From Prochlorococcus sp. AG-402-M23 (GTDB taxonomy: Bacteria; Cyanobacteriota; Cyanobacteriia; PCC-6307; Cyanobiaceae), in NCBI GenBank assembly GCA_003216575.1, contig QCIR01000008.1:1-64000 (forward strand): 64,000 nucleotides of DNA, read 5' to 3'. A program made the position numbers and the translations under genes. The notes below the pieces were generated by a model. That model was not told the origin of the DNA and ran no database searches. It saw only the letters and a program-made list of their open reading frames with translations. Within the stretch, counting starts at the first letter, position 1. Each line of letters begins with the position of its first letter. Below are positions 40,996 to 51,712 of this stretch, piece by piece.

Positions 40996-41622
40996 ATGAC
41001 AGACTCCAAAAACCAGTCCCAAAATAAAAAAACTTCTGGTTCATCAGATGGTGCTCCTTCCGCTGATGGCCGACAAGAAAATCGTCGTAACAGAGGCGAC
41101 AAACGTGGAGGGCGAAGAGACAGAAGAGGGCAAGAAAGAGACTCTGAATGGCAAGAACGTGTTGTTCAAATTAGAAGGGTCTCCAAAACAGTTAAAGGTG
41201 GTAAGAAAATGAGTTTTAGGGCAATAGTTGTAGTAGGCAATGAAAAAGGTCAAGTTGGTGTAGGGGTAGGGAAAGCTGGAGATGTAATTGGTGCTGTGCG
41301 TAAGGGTGTTGCTGATGGTAAAAAACATTTGGTTCGTGTTCCGCTAACACGAAATAGTTCTATCCCAACTCTTTCTAATGGAAGAGATGGAGCGGCAAGT
41401 GTATTGATTCGTCCTGCAGCGCCTGGAACAGGTGTAATTGCGGGAGGTTCAATTCGCACAGTTTTAGAGTTGGCAGGTATTAAAAATGTACTGGCCAAAA
41501 GATTAGGCAGTAAGACGCCTCTCAATAATGCTCGTGCTGCAATGGTTGCCCTGAGTGAGTTGAGAACTCATAAAGCCACGGCTAAAGAGCGTGGTATTTC
41601 ACTTGAGCAGATTTATTCTTAA
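40996..41622 (+). CDS. rpsE: Ribosomal protein S5
   Basis: 208 aa. A basic, Arg/Gly-rich extension of about 45 residues ([18 protein letters not shown]) precedes the core [22 protein letters not shown]. The core has [17 protein letters not shown] and the [13 protein letters not shown] loop. rpmD (L30), which follows S5 in E. coli, is absent, as is usual in cyanobacteria. Confidence 0.98.
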   Translation: MTDSKNQSQNKKTSGSSDGAPSADGRQENRRNRGDKRGGRRDRRGQERDSEWQERVVQIRRVSKTVKGGKKMSFRAIVVVGNEKGQVGVGVGKAGDVIGAVRKGVADGKKHLVRVPLTRNSSIPTLSNGRDGAASVLIRPAAPGTGVIAGGSIRTVLELAGIKNVLAKRLGSKTPLNNARAAMVALSELRTHKATAKERGISLEQIYS

Positions 41623-41627
41623 AAATC

Positions 41628-42080
41628 ATGACTATTAAATTGGAATCTCTTCAGTCAAATAAAGGATCTAGACGTAAGAAAATGCGTAAAGGTCGAGGTA
41701 TTGCAGCTGGGCAAGGGGCAAGTTGTGGATTTGGTATGAGAGGGCAAAAATCTAGATCTGGTAGACCTACTCGACCAGGCTTTGAGGGAGGGCAGATGCC
41801 TTTATACAGGAGAGTGCCAAAATTGAAGCATTTCCCATTAGTTAATCAGAAGAAATTTACTGTCATCAATGTTTCTAATTTGAATGCATTGAAAGATGGA
41901 ACAGTTGTTAACCTTGATTCATTGGTCAAGGAAGGTATTCTGACAAAGCCAAAAGATCCTCTTAAAATTCTTGGCAATGGAAAATTAGAAGTCAAATTGA
42001 CTGTTCAGGCGGCAGCTTTCACCATTTCCGCTAAAAAGAAAATTGAAGAAGTTGGAGGTACATGTGAGGTCTATACTTAG
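41628..42080 (+). CDS. rplO: Ribosomal protein L15
   Basis: 150 aa. The Gly-rich N-terminus [33 protein letters not shown] and [16 protein letters not shown] are typical. Precedes secY as in other bacteria. Confidence 0.98.
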   Translation: MTIKLESLQSNKGSRRKKMRKGRGIAAGQGASCGFGMRGQKSRSGRPTRPGFEGGQMPLYRRVPKLKHFPLVNQKKFTVINVSNLNALKDGTVVNLDSLVKEGILTKPKDPLKILGNGKLEVKLTVQAAAFTISAKKKIEEVGGTCEVYT

Positions 42081-42140
42081 CTTTGCATCCTTGAAAATAG
42101 TTTTTTTATACATTAGCCTCAAATAAATTACCATTTTTAA

Positions 42141-43460
42141 ATGTTAATAAGTCGTGGTAGAAATCCAAGTGCAGGCGAAGTAATTACCCAGCTTTTCACT
42201 AACGAGGAGCTTCGAGGAAGAGTTATTACAACCCTTGGCTTGTTGCTAATTGTTCGCCTAGGAATTTATATTCCTATGCCTGGAATTGATAGAGAAGCTT
42301 TTAAAACCTTCATTGATCAGGGAGGTCAACTGATTGGATTTCTCGATATTTTCACAGGTGGTGGTATTTCAACTTTGGGTGTTTTTGCATTAGGTATTCT
42401 TCCATTTATCAATGCGTCAATCATCATTCAGTTGCTCACTGCATCTTTACCACAACTGGAGGATCTGCAGAAAAATGAAGGGGAAGCAGGCAGAAGGAAG
42501 ATTGCTCAAATTACCAGGTATGTCGCCTTGGGGTGGGGATTAGTTCAAAGTACAGTTTTTGCATTAATACTTCGACAATATTCAATAGAGGGTCTTGGTG
42601 AAACTGAATTTGTTATTCAAACATCCTTGGCTTTGGTTACTGGATCAATGATAGTTATGTGGCTTAGTGAAATTATTACTGAAAAAGGTATAGGTCAGGG
42701 AGCGTCTTTGGTGATTTTCTTGAATATTGTTGCCACTTTACCAAAGGCACTTAGTTCAACGATTGAAAAAGCTCAAACTGGTGATAGGGCAGATGTTTTA
42801 GGTATCATAATTCTTTTAATGGTTTTTTTAATTACCATTGTTGGTATTATTTTTGTTCAAGAAGGTGCTAGAAGAATTCCAATAGTAAGTGCAAAAAGTC
42901 AAATGGGAGGAACAGCACTTTTGCCAAGTAGGCAAAGTTATCTTCCTCTCAAGTTAAATGCTGGCGGTGTTATGCCGATAATTTTTGCATCTGCATTGAT
43001 TTTTCTCCCTATAACAATTGCAAACTTTACTCAAAATCCCTTACTAATTAAGGCTGCAAGTTCATTAAATCCAGGTTCTTCTAACCCGTGGCCATATGCG
43101 ATTACCTTTTTTGCATTGATATTAGGATTTGCTTATTTTTATGCTTCACTAACAATTAATCCAATAGACATTGCCTCTAATTTAAAAAAAGGTGGTGTTG
43201 CAATTCCTGGCGTTAGGCCAGGTGGTTCTACTGCTAATTATCTTTCAGGTGTTCAAAACAGACTAACTTTGCTGGGGGGCTTATTTCTTGGCTCAGTGGC
43301 CATTGTTCCTGCTGCAGTAGAGAGAGCAACCAATGTTCAGACTTTTCAAGGTCTTGGGGCGACTTCATTGTTAATTCTGGTTGGAGTTGCCATAGATACA
43401 TCTAAACAAGTTCAAACTTATGTAATTTCTCAAAGATATGAAGGATTAGTTCGTCAATAA
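42141..43460 (+). CDS. secY: Preprotein translocase subunit SecY
   Basis: 439 aa, about ten membrane segments; channel of the Sec translocon in the cytoplasmic and thylakoid membranes. GIYIPMPGIDREAF, GIGQGASLVIFLNI, EGARRIPI, LPLKLNAGGVMPIIFASA, NPIDIASNLKKGGVAIPGVRPG and the SecA-contact end ISQRYEGLVRQ. 60 bases after rplO. Confidence 0.98.
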   Translation: MLISRGRNPSAGEVITQLFTNEELRGRVITTLGLLLIVRLGIYIPMPGIDREAFKTFIDQGGQLIGFLDIFTGGGISTLGVFALGILPFINASIIIQLLTASLPQLEDLQKNEGEAGRRKIAQITRYVALGWGLVQSTVFALILRQYSIEGLGETEFVIQTSLALVTGSMIVMWLSEIITEKGIGQGASLVIFLNIVATLPKALSSTIEKAQTGDRADVLGIIILLMVFLITIVGIIFVQEGARRIPIVSAKSQMGGTALLPSRQSYLPLKLNAGGVMPIIFASALIFLPITIANFTQNPLLIKAASSLNPGSSNPWPYAITFFALILGFAYFYASLTINPIDIASNLKKGGVAIPGVRPGGSTANYLSGVQNRLTLLGGLFLGSVAIVPAAVERATNVQTFQGLGATSLLILVGVAIDTSKQVQTYVISQRYEGLVRQ

Positions 43461-43481
43461 AATATTTACTATGATTTTTAA

Positions 43482-44030
43482 ATGAAAAAGAAATTACTTT
43501 TCCTTGGTCCTCCTGGTGCAGGTAAAGGAACCCAATCTGTTCTCTTTTGTAAAAAATATGGCTTAGAGCACCTTTCTACTGGAGATTTGCTTAGAAATGA
43601 AGTTTCATCAGGATCTGTTTTAGGGCTGAAAGCTGCGGAAATAATGAATCAAGGAGAATTAGTCAGTGATGAATTGGTACTCTCAATTGTTGAGAATAGA
43701 TTAATAAATATCACTCAAGGTTGGCTGCTTGATGGGTTTCCTAGAAATGTTAATCAAGCTAATTCGCTGAAAAAGCTTTTAGAAAAAATCAATCAACCTT
43801 TAGAGGCAGTAATTCTAATAAAGGTTCCTGACGATTATTTAATCAAAAGGCTTTTAGAAAGAGGAAGACAGGATGATAATGAAGAAGTAATAACTAATAG
43901 ACTTAAAATCTATAGAGAGAAAACATCTCCTCTTATTGATTTGTATTCCAAACAAGGAATTCTTAAGGAGATAGAGGGTAATGCTGAAATAGATGTTGTG
44001 TTTTCATGTATTGAGAAAGCTTTAGGCTGA
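43482..44030 (+). CDS. adk: Adenylate kinase, short-lid form
   Basis: 182 aa. P-loop GPPGAGKGTQ at about 9-18, LSTGDLLRNEV, WLLDGFPRN and LLERGRQDD. The LID is short and the Cys zinc motif is absent, which makes it a short-lid type as in other cyanobacteria. infA, common after adk or map in other bacteria, is not between adk and rpmJ. Confidence 0.97.
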   Translation: MKKKLLFLGPPGAGKGTQSVLFCKKYGLEHLSTGDLLRNEVSSGSVLGLKAAEIMNQGELVSDELVLSIVENRLINITQGWLLDGFPRNVNQANSLKKLLEKINQPLEAVILIKVPDDYLIKRLLERGRQDDNEEVITNRLKIYREKTSPLIDLYSKQGILKEIEGNAEIDVVFSCIEKALG

Positions 44031-44074
44031 TGATGTAGTAAAGTTATAGTTTGCAAACAGGAGAGTCTCGCCAA

Positions 44075-44191
44075 ATGAAGGTCAGATCCTCAGTCAAAAA
44101 AATTAGTCCTGACGACCAGATCGTGAGGAGAAGAGGCCGAATCTATGTGATCAACAAGAAAAGGCCTCGTAATAAACAGCGTCAGGGTTAG
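44075..44191 (+). CDS. rpmJ: Ribosomal protein L36, cysteine-free form
   Basis: 38 aa: [16 protein letters not shown] then [19 protein letters not shown]. It has the family's Arg-rich core, but the zinc ligands Cys11, Cys14, Cys27 and His32 are Ser-Pro-Asp-Asp / Asn / Arg, so no zinc can be bound. It stands at the normal locus between adk and rpsM. Upstream is a GGAGAG ribosome site 9 bases before the ATG. Confidence 0.93.
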
Positions 44192-44302
44192 TTCCTGATT
44201 TTTAAGAAGCTTGAACGATTAATTTTCTTTTCGTTTAATTCTTAAATATTGTCATCATTAAATTATGATGATTTTCATTGTCCTCTTCTATTTATTCCCT
44301 AA

Positions 44303-44668
44303 GTGGCACGGATTGCAGGCATCGACATACCTCGCGAAAAGCGAGTAGAAGTTGCCCTTACTTACATCTATGGTATCGGCTTAACAAGATCCCAGAGTAT
44401 CCTTGAAAAATCAGGAGTTAATCCTGATATTCGTGTAAAGGATTTAGATGATAGTGATGTTCAGAAGCTCAGAGCTGTTACTGAAGAATTCACTCTTGAA
44501 GGAGATTTAAGGCGCCAAGAAGGAATGGCATTAAAACGACTTCAAGATATAGGATGTGTTCGTGGACGTAGGCATCGAATGAGTTTGCCTGTTCGTGGTC
44601 AAAGAACCAGAACTAATGCTCGTACTCGCAGAGGAGCTAGGAAAACTGTTGCAGGAAGAAAGAAATAA
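44303..44668 (+). CDS. rpsM: Ribosomal protein S13
   Basis: 121 aa with a GTG start ([19 protein letters not shown]). [11 protein letters not shown] and the C-terminal [14 protein letters not shown] contact tRNA and S19. 111 bases after rpmJ. Confidence 0.98.
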   Translation: MARIAGIDIPREKRVEVALTYIYGIGLTRSQSILEKSGVNPDIRVKDLDDSDVQKLRAVTEEFTLEGDLRRQEGMALKRLQDIGCVRGRRHRMSLPVRGQRTRTNARTRRGARKTVAGRKK

Positions 44669-44730
44669 TTTCTTAAGTCTCCTGTTTCCACTTGTAAATT
44701 TTTAAATCTTTTTAATTAAGGAACAGCCTA

Positions 44731-45123
44731 ATGGCTACAACCTCAAAGAAATCCGGTTCTAAGAAGTCAAAGCGCAACGTTCCAAATGGAGTTGTGCATA
44801 TTCAAAGTACCTTCAATAACACCATTGTCTCAATTACTGACACTTCTGGTGAAGTCATATCCTGGTCCTCAGCAGGTGCAAGCGGGTTTAAAGGAGCGAG
44901 AAAAGGTACTCCTTTTGCTGCACAAACCGCTGCTGAAGTTGCAGCCCGTAGAGCCTTGGAGCAAGGAATGCGACAAATAGAAGTTCTTGTTAGAGGACCT
45001 GGCTCTGGTCGTGAAACCGCAATACGGGCGTTGCAAGTAGCTGGTCTAGAAATTACTTTAATCAGGGATGTCACTCCTCTTCCTCATAACGGTTGCAGGA
45101 GACCTAAACGCAGACGCGTTTAG
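44731..45123 (+). CDS. rpsK: Ribosomal protein S11
   Basis: 130 aa. [34 protein letters not shown] and [15 protein letters not shown]; ends [13 protein letters not shown]. Platform protein of the small subunit. Confidence 0.98.
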   Translation: MATTSKKSGSKKSKRNVPNGVVHIQSTFNNTIVSITDTSGEVISWSSAGASGFKGARKGTPFAAQTAAEVAARRALEQGMRQIEVLVRGPGSGRETAIRALQVAGLEITLIRDVTPLPHNGCRRPKRRRV

Positions 45124-45176
45124 GTTCTCTATTCACTCAGTGAACTTTTCTTTTCTTTCCACATCGTATTTAGACC

Positions 45177-46115
45177 GTGTTGCAATACCAGATTGACAGG
45201 ATCGACCATCAAGTTTCTAATGATCGTTCCCAAACAGGTGTCTTCCTCATTGGGCCTCTAGAAAGAGGTCAAGCTACAACTTTGGGTAATTCTTTACGCA
45301 GAGTCTTAATGGGCGGACTAGAGGGGAGTGCAGTTACCGCAGTAAGGATTGCAGGTGTTAATCATGAGTATGCGACAATCCCTGGTGTTAGAGAAGATGT
45401 GCTAGACATTCTTCTAAACTGCAAACAAATCTCAGTTGATAGTCGCAGTCAAGAACTTGAAATAGGAAGACTAGTTGTAACAGGTCCTGCTGAAGTTAAA
45501 GCAAAGGACATTCAGTTTTCATCTCAAGTTGAAGTTGTTGATGGTGACCGTCCAATAGCAACTGTTCAGGAGGGCCACAACCTAGAACTAGAATTACATG
45601 TTGAAAGAGGCATAGGATATCGCCCGGTCGATAGAAGAAACGAAGAAACAAGCGCAATTGATTTACTTCAAATTGATGCTGTATTTATGCCAATAACTAG
45701 AGTTAATTTTACTATTGATGAAACAGCTGTAGCTGAGGGTGGATCTAGTCGAGAAAGATTGAAAATGGAGTTAGTCACTGATGGATCAACATCCCCAGAT
45801 GATGCATTAGCAGAGGCTGCAAATCAATTAATCGAACTTTTTCAGCCTCTCGCTACTGTATCAATGGTAGAAGAGATTCCTGAGGAGCCAGAACCAGCAG
45901 CAGAGGCACAAATACCACTTGAGGAGTTAAACTTATCTGTAAGAGCTTATAATTGCCTTAAACGTGCCCAAGTGAACTCCGTTTCAGACTTGATGGGTTT
46001 CAGTTATGAGGATTTGTTAGAAATTAAGAACTTCGGTTCTAAATCTGCTGATGAAGTTATTGAAGCTCTCGAAAGGATAGGAATTTCTATTCCACAAAGT
46101 AGAACTTCTGCATAA
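45177..46115 (+). CDS. rpoA: RNA polymerase subunit alpha
   Basis: 312 aa. The N-terminal dimerisation domain has [15 protein letters not shown] and [15 protein letters not shown]; an acidic linker at about 235-247 ([14 protein letters not shown]) leads to the C-terminal domain with [19 protein letters not shown] and [10 protein letters not shown], which touches promoters and activators. GTG start at 45177. Confidence 0.98.
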   Translation: MLQYQIDRIDHQVSNDRSQTGVFLIGPLERGQATTLGNSLRRVLMGGLEGSAVTAVRIAGVNHEYATIPGVREDVLDILLNCKQISVDSRSQELEIGRLVVTGPAEVKAKDIQFSSQVEVVDGDRPIATVQEGHNLELELHVERGIGYRPVDRRNEETSAIDLLQIDAVFMPITRVNFTIDETAVAEGGSSRERLKMELVTDGSTSPDDALAEAANQLIELFQPLATVSMVEEIPEEPEPAAEAQIPLEELNLSVRAYNCLKRAQVNSVSDLMGFSYEDLLEIKNFGSKSADEVIEALERIGISIPQSRTSA

Positions 46116-46154
46116 CTTTCGATTTTTTCATTACTAAATTTCAAAGCTAGTACA

Positions 46155-46505
46155 ATGCGTCATCAACGTCGAATTCCACAATTGAGTCGTCCTGCTGACC
46201 AAAGGAAGGCACTTTTAAGGGGATTAACTACACAATTAATTCGTGAAGGAAGAGTCACAACAACTAAGGCTAGAGCAAAAGCTTTAAGAGATGAAACTGA
46301 GAGAATGATTACTTTAGCTAAGGACGGTAGTCTTTCCTCAAGAAGGAGAGCTATCGGTTACGTATACGATAAACAATTGGTTCACGCTTTGTTTGAAAAG
46401 GCTCAAGAGAGATATGGTGATCGTCAAGGCGGTTATACCAGAATCGTGAGAACAACTCCTCGACGTGGTGATAATTCTGAAATGGCTATTGTTGAGCTTG
46501 TTTAG
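46155..46505 (+). CDS. rplQ: Ribosomal protein L17
   Basis: 116 aa: [42 protein letters not shown] and [12 protein letters not shown] at the end. Follows rpoA as in most bacteria. Confidence 0.98.
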   Translation: MRHQRRIPQLSRPADQRKALLRGLTTQLIREGRVTTTKARAKALRDETERMITLAKDGSLSSRRRAIGYVYDKQLVHALFEKAQERYGDRQGGYTRIVRTTPRRGDNSEMAIVELV

Positions 46506-46541
46506 TTAATTAATTTTTAGATATAATTTGATCCTTTAAAT

Positions 46542-47384
46542 TTGATTAATAGAATTGCACTTGTTATTCAGTATGATGGTTCAGGTTTTAGTGGTTGGCA
46601 AAATCAAAAAGATCAAATAACTATTCAAGGAACTCTTGAAGAGAAAATTGCAGAATTAGAACCAAGCGGCCCAGTCAAAGTAATAGCAGCTGGAAGAACT
46701 GATTCAGGTGTGCATGCGTCTGGACAGGTTGTCCATTTTGATTCTTCTGGCCCAATTCCAATTCACAAATGGGCATCAGCATTAAACGGAAGGCTTCCAG
46801 CATCAATTAAAGTTCTCGAAGCGGTAAATGTTGCCACTGATTGGCATGCTTGCTATTCGGCGAAATATAGAAGATATAGATATTCTATATTTAATGGTTC
46901 CTATCCAAATCTTTTCCTTCAACATATCTGTTGGCACAAATATAAGTTTCTATTAGATATCAATTTAATGAAGCATGCTTTGGATGATTTATTAGGCATG
47001 CATGATTTTGCAGCATTTGAAAAAGCAGGAAGTAATAGATCAAATTCAATGACTACGGTGCAAGAAGTTTCTATTTCTAGGGACGGTGATATCGTTACAG
47101 TTGAAATTCAGGCTAGTGGTTTTTTATATGGAATGGTAAGACTTTTGATGGGTCAATTAGTCGCCGTGGGAGAAAAACGATTGACTCTGAAAGAATTTAA
47201 ACATAGATGGAGAAAGGGTTTGCGTTCTGAAGTCAAGGAAGCTGCTCCACCTCATGGTCTGTGTTTGATTAGAGTTGGTTATGAACCGAAAATCTTTTCA
47301 AAAGAGAAAAGCTTTGACACTTTTCCTGCTTTTTCTCTACCAATATTTGAATCTTCAAAAAAATCAAAAATTTTCAAGGATTAA
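46542..47384 (+). CDS. truA: tRNA pseudouridine synthase TruA
   Basis: Pseudouridylates positions 38-40 of tRNAs. The catalytic Asp54 is in [24 protein letters not shown] precedes it and the C-terminal part has [13 protein letters not shown]. 280 aa, TTG start at 46542, 36 bases after rplQ; ends in a short basic tail. Confidence 0.96.
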   Translation: MINRIALVIQYDGSGFSGWQNQKDQITIQGTLEEKIAELEPSGPVKVIAAGRTDSGVHASGQVVHFDSSGPIPIHKWASALNGRLPASIKVLEAVNVATDWHACYSAKYRRYRYSIFNGSYPNLFLQHICWHKYKFLLDINLMKHALDDLLGMHDFAAFEKAGSNRSNSMTTVQEVSISRDGDIVTVEIQASGFLYGMVRLLMGQLVAVGEKRLTLKEFKHRWRKGLRSEVKEAAPPHGLCLIRVGYEPKIFSKEKSFDTFPAFSLPIFESSKKSKIFKD

Positions 47385-47572
47385 TAAACACAGACTTGAA
47401 ATTTCTTTAAATTAGTAATTTAAATTTTATGAGTACAAAAAAGCCAGTTTTCAGCCATGAAAGTGTAGAATTATTTTTCTGGAGAATCAGTTCAATTATT
47501 TGACTTGATAACTTCCAATAAGATCATTATCAAAGCGATAATGTTTATTCAGTGTTAAAGCTGTTCAGAAAA

Positions 47573-48025
47573 ATGAACAAGACATCCGTTCCATCACCGG
47601 ATTCAATTGATCGCCAGTGGTTTCTGGTAGATGCAGAGAATCAGACTCTTGGTAGATTAGCAACTGAAGTTGCTAGTGTTCTTAGGGGTAAGACAAAGCC
47701 AAATTTCACCCCTCATTTAGATACTGGTGATTTTGTCATTGTCGTAAATGCAGAAAAGATCAAAGTCACCGGGAAAAAGTCTGATCAAAAACTTTATCGA
47801 AGACATTCTGGGCGTCCAGGAGGAATGAAAGTTGAAACTTTTAGGGCTCTTCAATCAAGAATTCCTGAGAGAATAGTTGAAAAAGCAATAAAAGGAATGC
47901 TTCCTCACACAAGGTTAGGTAGGCAATTATTTAATAAACTAAAAGTCTATAAAGGTTCTGAGCATCCCCATTCAGCGCAAGAGCCTAAAATTCTCCAATT
48001 AAATTCTGAATCTGTTTCTCAATGA
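47573..48025 (+). CDS. rplM: Ribosomal protein L13
   Basis: 150 aa from ATG 47573 ([21 protein letters not shown]); a start at 47552 is also open. [31 protein letters not shown] and [12 protein letters not shown] are diagnostic. Its stop overlaps the rpsI start (ATGA). Confidence 0.97.
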   Translation: MNKTSVPSPDSIDRQWFLVDAENQTLGRLATEVASVLRGKTKPNFTPHLDTGDFVIVVNAEKIKVTGKKSDQKLYRRHSGRPGGMKVETFRALQSRIPERIVEKAIKGMLPHTRLGRQLFNKLKVYKGSEHPHSAQEPKILQLNSESVSQ

Positions 48026-48429
48026 CAAGTTCTACAAGCAAAGTTGTTTACTGGGGAACTGGTAGACGAAAGACATCAGTAGCCAGAGTGAGGCTGACTC
48101 CAGGGAAAGGTGAAGTAGTTATTAATGGTCGCCCTGGTGATCACTATTTGAATTTCAATCCTGCCTATATATCTGCTGTTAAGGCTCCTTTAAAAACTTT
48201 AGGATTGAGTGATAGTTACGATGTTTTAGTAAATGTATATGGAGGCGGATTGACTGGGCAGTCTGATGCAATTAAACAGGGAGCCGCTCGCGCTTTATGT
48301 GAATTATCTATTGATAATCGAAAACCTCTAAAAGTAGAAGGACACCTAAGCAGGGACCCTAGAGCAAAAGAGAGACGAAAGTATGGTCTCAAAAAAGCTC
48401 GTAAGGCTCCACAATTCTCAAAGAGATAA
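48022..48429 (+). CDS. rpsI: Ribosomal protein S9
   Basis: 135 aa. [43 protein letters not shown], and the P-site tail [10 protein letters not shown] ending in Arg, which contacts tRNA. 4-base overlap with rplM. Confidence 0.98.
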   Translation: MTSSTSKVVYWGTGRRKTSVARVRLTPGKGEVVINGRPGDHYLNFNPAYISAVKAPLKTLGLSDSYDVLVNVYGGGLTGQSDAIKQGAARALCELSIDNRKPLKVEGHLSRDPRAKERRKYGLKKARKAPQFSKR

Positions 48430-48465
48430 TTTTACTTTTTAACCTTAAATCTTTCTTTTTTTATC

Positions 48466-48726
48466 ATGCCTAAATCAGATATACATCCTACTTGGTACCC
48501 AGAAGCAAAAGTTATTTGTAATGGTGAAGTCGTTATGACAACAGGTTCTACGCAGCCAGAAATTCAGGTTGATGTGTGGAGCGGAAATCATCCTTTCTTT
48601 ACAGGAACCCAGAAGATTTTAGATACGGAAGGAAGAGTGGACAGATTTATGCGTAAATATGGAATGGCTTCATCTGATTCAAGTGAAGAAAAAGGTAAAA
48701 CATCAAAAGAAAAAAAAGAAAGTTGA
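48466..48726 (+). CDS. rpmE: Ribosomal protein L31, zinc-site-free form
   Basis: 86 aa. MPKSDIHPTWYPEAKVICNGEVV and GNHPFFTGTQKILDTEGRVDRF are diagnostic. Of the four zinc cysteines in the C+ type only one remains; the DVxSxCHP region reads DVWSGNHP. A Ser/Lys/Glu tail of about 18 residues follows. The cysteine-free form is usual in cyanobacteria and plastids. Confidence 0.95.
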   Translation: MPKSDIHPTWYPEAKVICNGEVVMTTGSTQPEIQVDVWSGNHPFFTGTQKILDTEGRVDRFMRKYGMASSDSSEEKGKTSKEKKES

Positions 48727-48761
48727 TAGCGGTTGATTTATTGACTTAGGGAATACAAAGA

Positions 48762-49859
48762 ATGGATTCTTCAACCCTAATCAAACGTTTAGAAACAGCT
48801 AAAAGTAGTTTTCAAAATTTGGAGTTGCAACTTGCAGATCCTGATGTTGCAGCAGATCCTAAACAACTTGAAAAAATTGCTCGAGAGAGATCGCGCCTAG
48901 AACCTTTAGTTAATGATTATTTGAAACTTCAATCTATAGAAAGAGAATTTACAGAAGCTAAAAGTTTATTGAAAGAAAGTAGAGACGATAAGGAGATGGA
49001 ACTTTTAGCGCGAGAAGAACTTCAAAATCTTGAACTTACAAGAGAAGAATTAATTCAAAAATTGACTGTAGCTCTTTTACCAAAAGATCCAAGAGATGAA
49101 AGAAGTGTAATGCTTGAGATAAGAGCGGGAGCAGGAGGAAGTGAAGCTTGTTTATGGGCTGGCGACTTAGCACGAATGTATGAGAGATATGGACAAAAAT
49201 TGGGGTGGAATGTAAAACCTATAAGTTCTACAGAAGCTGATGTTGGTGGTTTTCGTGAATTAATTATTTCAGTAAAAGGAGACTCTGTTTATAGCCAATT
49301 AAAATTTGAAGCTGGTGTTCATCGAGTTCAAAGAGTTCCCTCAACTGAATCTCAAGGTAGAGTTCATACTTCTACTGCAACTGTCGCTGTAATGCCTGAG
49401 GCTGATCCAGTAGAGGTGAAAATAGAATCTACTGATTTAGAAATTAGTACAGCCAGATCAGGGGGAGCTGGTGGGCAAAATGTTAATAAAGTTGAAACAG
49501 CTATTGATTTGTTTCATAAGCCATCAGGTATAAGAGTTTTTTGTACACAGGAGCGTTCTCAATTACAAAATAGAGAGCGAGCGATGGAGATTTTGAGGGC
49601 GAAGTTATTAGAATTAGAGATAGCTGAGGCTAATGCAAAAGAAAGGTCTGCACGTTTATCTCAGGTTGGTACTGGCGATAGAAGTGAAAAGATAAGAACA
49701 TATAACTATAAAGATAATCGAACCACTGATCATCGATTAGGACTTAATTTTCCTCTTGAACAGGTGTTAGCAGGTCAATTGGAGGATGTGATTGGCGCAT
49801 GTATTGCAGAAGAACAGAAAAGGCAAATGGAAGAATTAAGTAATCAATCTGCAGACTAA
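48762..49859 (+). CDS. prfA: Peptide chain release factor 1
   Basis: 365 aa. Reads UAA/UAG: the anticodon-like [14 protein letters not shown] (PxT at 193-195) and the catalytic [14 protein letters not shown], with GGQ at 237-239. Followed on the opposite strand by the HNH gene, 4 bases away, so the ribosomal transcript probably ends here. Confidence 0.97.
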   Translation: MDSSTLIKRLETAKSSFQNLELQLADPDVAADPKQLEKIARERSRLEPLVNDYLKLQSIEREFTEAKSLLKESRDDKEMELLAREELQNLELTREELIQKLTVALLPKDPRDERSVMLEIRAGAGGSEACLWAGDLARMYERYGQKLGWNVKPISSTEADVGGFRELIISVKGDSVYSQLKFEAGVHRVQRVPSTESQGRVHTSTATVAVMPEADPVEVKIESTDLEISTARSGGAGGQNVNKVETAIDLFHKPSGIRVFCTQERSQLQNRERAMEILRAKLLELEIAEANAKERSARLSQVGTGDRSEKIRTYNYKDNRTTDHRLGLNFPLEQVLAGQLEDVIGACIAEEQKRQMEELSNQSAD

Positions 49860-49863
49860 TGAA

Positions 49864-50370
49864 TTAGGCGACCCATCCAATTACATATTTACTCCATTCT
49901 TTATGGCGACCAGAGTGGATTTGTTTTGTAGTTTCAAAACTCATATTATTTAATGGTTTATATGGTTTTGTTCTTAATGGCATATTGGCTTCTTCAGGAG
50001 TTCTATTACCTTTCATTACGTTGCATTGAAGACATGCAGTAATTACATTCTCCCAATTGTCTTTCCCTCCTCGGCTGCGGGGTAAAACATGATCAATTGA
50101 AAGTTTTTTATTCTTCTGACCACAATATTGACAAAGGTTATTATCTCTCTGAAAAATATTTTTTCTATTTAGGGAAATATCACGATAAGGAACTCTAATA
50201 AATTGTCTCAACCTAATCACAGTAGGGGCTTTGACATGTTGCCGAATATTATGATTTTCATCTTCTTCAAGCGTTTCAGCTTTACCCTTAAGCATTAAAA
50301 CGGTCGCGCGACGCCAAGAAGTTATGTTCAATGGCTCATAAGATGCATTTAAAACAAGTACTTGACTCAT
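49864..50370 (-). CDS. HNH endonuclease domain protein
   Basis: 168 aa from ATG 50370 (MSQVLVLNASYEPLN). N-terminal cyanobacterial region, then QRDNNLCQYCGQKNKKLSIDHVLPRSRGGKDNWENVITACLQCN, with the HNH triad (His in SIDH, Asn in WENV, His/Cys zinc site CxxC...CxxC). Likely a genome-resident nuclease common to cyanobacteria. Eight more codons are open upstream. No restriction partner nearby. Confidence 0.87.
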   Translation of the reverse strand: MSQVLVLNASYEPLNITSWRRATVLMLKGKAETLEEDENHNIRQHVKAPTVIRLRQFIRVPYRDISLNRKNIFQRDNNLCQYCGQKNKKLSIDHVLPRSRGGKDNWENVITACLQCNVMKGNRTPEEANMPLRTKPYKPLNNMSFETTKQIHSGRHKEWSKYVIGWVA

Positions 50371-50443
50371 GCAAGCATGCCATTTAAGCGGCATGCTAAT
50401 GGTATTACCACCTTATTGCAGTTTTCCTTTTTAAAATGCTTGG

Positions 50444-51652
50444 ATGCTGAACATGACGAACTTCAATAAAAGTGAAGAATTTGTCACTTTTGGAGGGGCA
50501 ACTAAAAGTTCACTCACGCCTGACCCCTGCAGTAGAGCATGGGTTGAAGTTGACTCGAAAGCGATTGAAAATAATTCAATAGTCTTGAAAAATTTTGTTG
50601 GAAAAGATTGCTTATTAATGGCAGTTGTCAAAGCTGATGGATATGGGCATGGTGCAGAAACAGTCGCTAAGGCTGCTTTGAAGGGTGGGGCTGATAGCCT
50701 TGGGGTCGCGACTTTAGAAGAGGGGATTGAATTAAGAAAGGCTGGATTGGGTTGTCAAATATTGATTCTTGGAAATTTAATTAATTCTGAAGAACTATAT
50801 TCATCTCTCTATTGGGATCTGGTCCCAACTATTAGTGGAATTCGTGAGGCAATTATATGTAATAATGTTGCTAAAAGTAATAATAAGAATTTTAATATTC
50901 ACTTAAAAGTTGATACAGGAATGACCCGACTCGGTTGTAGCTGCAATGAAGTAGAAGAATTGGTTTTTAAAATTGATTGTTTAGAGAACGTATCATTAAA
51001 AGGAATATACAGCCATTTAGCAATGGCTGATTCAGCCCACATAAATAATAACGATAAAACTTTTACTCGGATTCAGTTAAATAGATTTAATAACGTCTTA
51101 AAAGCTTTAGGGAAAAGGAATAATTTTTTATGTCGGCATTTAGCAAATTCTGCAGGGACTCTTTCCGATAAACATCTTCATTTTGATATGGTGAGAGTTG
51201 GACTTAGCTTGTATGGCTACCTACCGACAAATGATTTTGGGATTGATTTGGGCCTAAAGCCAGCTCTAACGGTTAAGGCCAGAATTACTTTAGTTAGAGA
51301 TGTTGAAAATGGCACAGGAGTAGGGTATGGACATTGTTTTACAACTCAAAGAAGAAGTAAACTTGCAGTTGCAGCAATTGGTTATGCGGATGGAGTTAGT
51401 AGGGCTTTGTCTGGCAAGATCTCTGCTTCAATAGATGGTGTTTTAGTTCCTCAAGTTGGTGCAATTGCTATGGACCAAATGGTTTTTGACATAACTAGTA
51501 AACCAGAAATCAAGGTAGGACAGGTATTAACCCTTCTTGGAACTGATGGTGAAATGTTTATTTCACCTCAAAAATGGGGTTATTTATCTGGATCTATTCC
51601 ATGGGAGGTTCTTTGCAGTTTTAGAAATCGTCTTCCACGGGTTGTCACTTAA
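50444..51652 (+). CDS. alr: Alanine racemase
   Basis: PLP enzyme making D-alanine for peptidoglycan. PLP-lysine is Lys63 in VVKADGYGHG; HLKVDTGMTRLGC, the ring-stacking LYGY in VGLSLYGYL, and GYADGVSRAL. 402 aa with ATG 50444 or 50453. Divergent from the HNH gene with a 73-base gap. Confidence 0.96.
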   Translation: MLNMTNFNKSEEFVTFGGATKSSLTPDPCSRAWVEVDSKAIENNSIVLKNFVGKDCLLMAVVKADGYGHGAETVAKAALKGGADSLGVATLEEGIELRKAGLGCQILILGNLINSEELYSSLYWDLVPTISGIREAIICNNVAKSNNKNFNIHLKVDTGMTRLGCSCNEVEELVFKIDCLENVSLKGIYSHLAMADSAHINNNDKTFTRIQLNRFNNVLKALGKRNNFLCRHLANSAGTLSDKHLHFDMVRVGLSLYGYLPTNDFGIDLGLKPALTVKARITLVRDVENGTGVGYGHCFTTQRRSKLAVAAIGYADGVSRALSGKISASIDGVLVPQVGAIAMDQMVFDITSKPEIKVGQVLTLLGTDGEMFISPQKWGYLSGSIPWEVLCSFRNRLPRVVT

Positions 51653-51712
51653 CGTCTGAAGAGGATCACAAAATATTCTTTTGGATAGTTGACTTGATAG
51701 GGTATTAATAAT

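Noticed and set aside
49864-50370. HNH gene as homing endonuclease or restriction enzyme
   Set aside because: The neighbours are housekeeping genes, no methylase or intron is present, and the N-terminal part is typical of a conserved cyanobacterial family.
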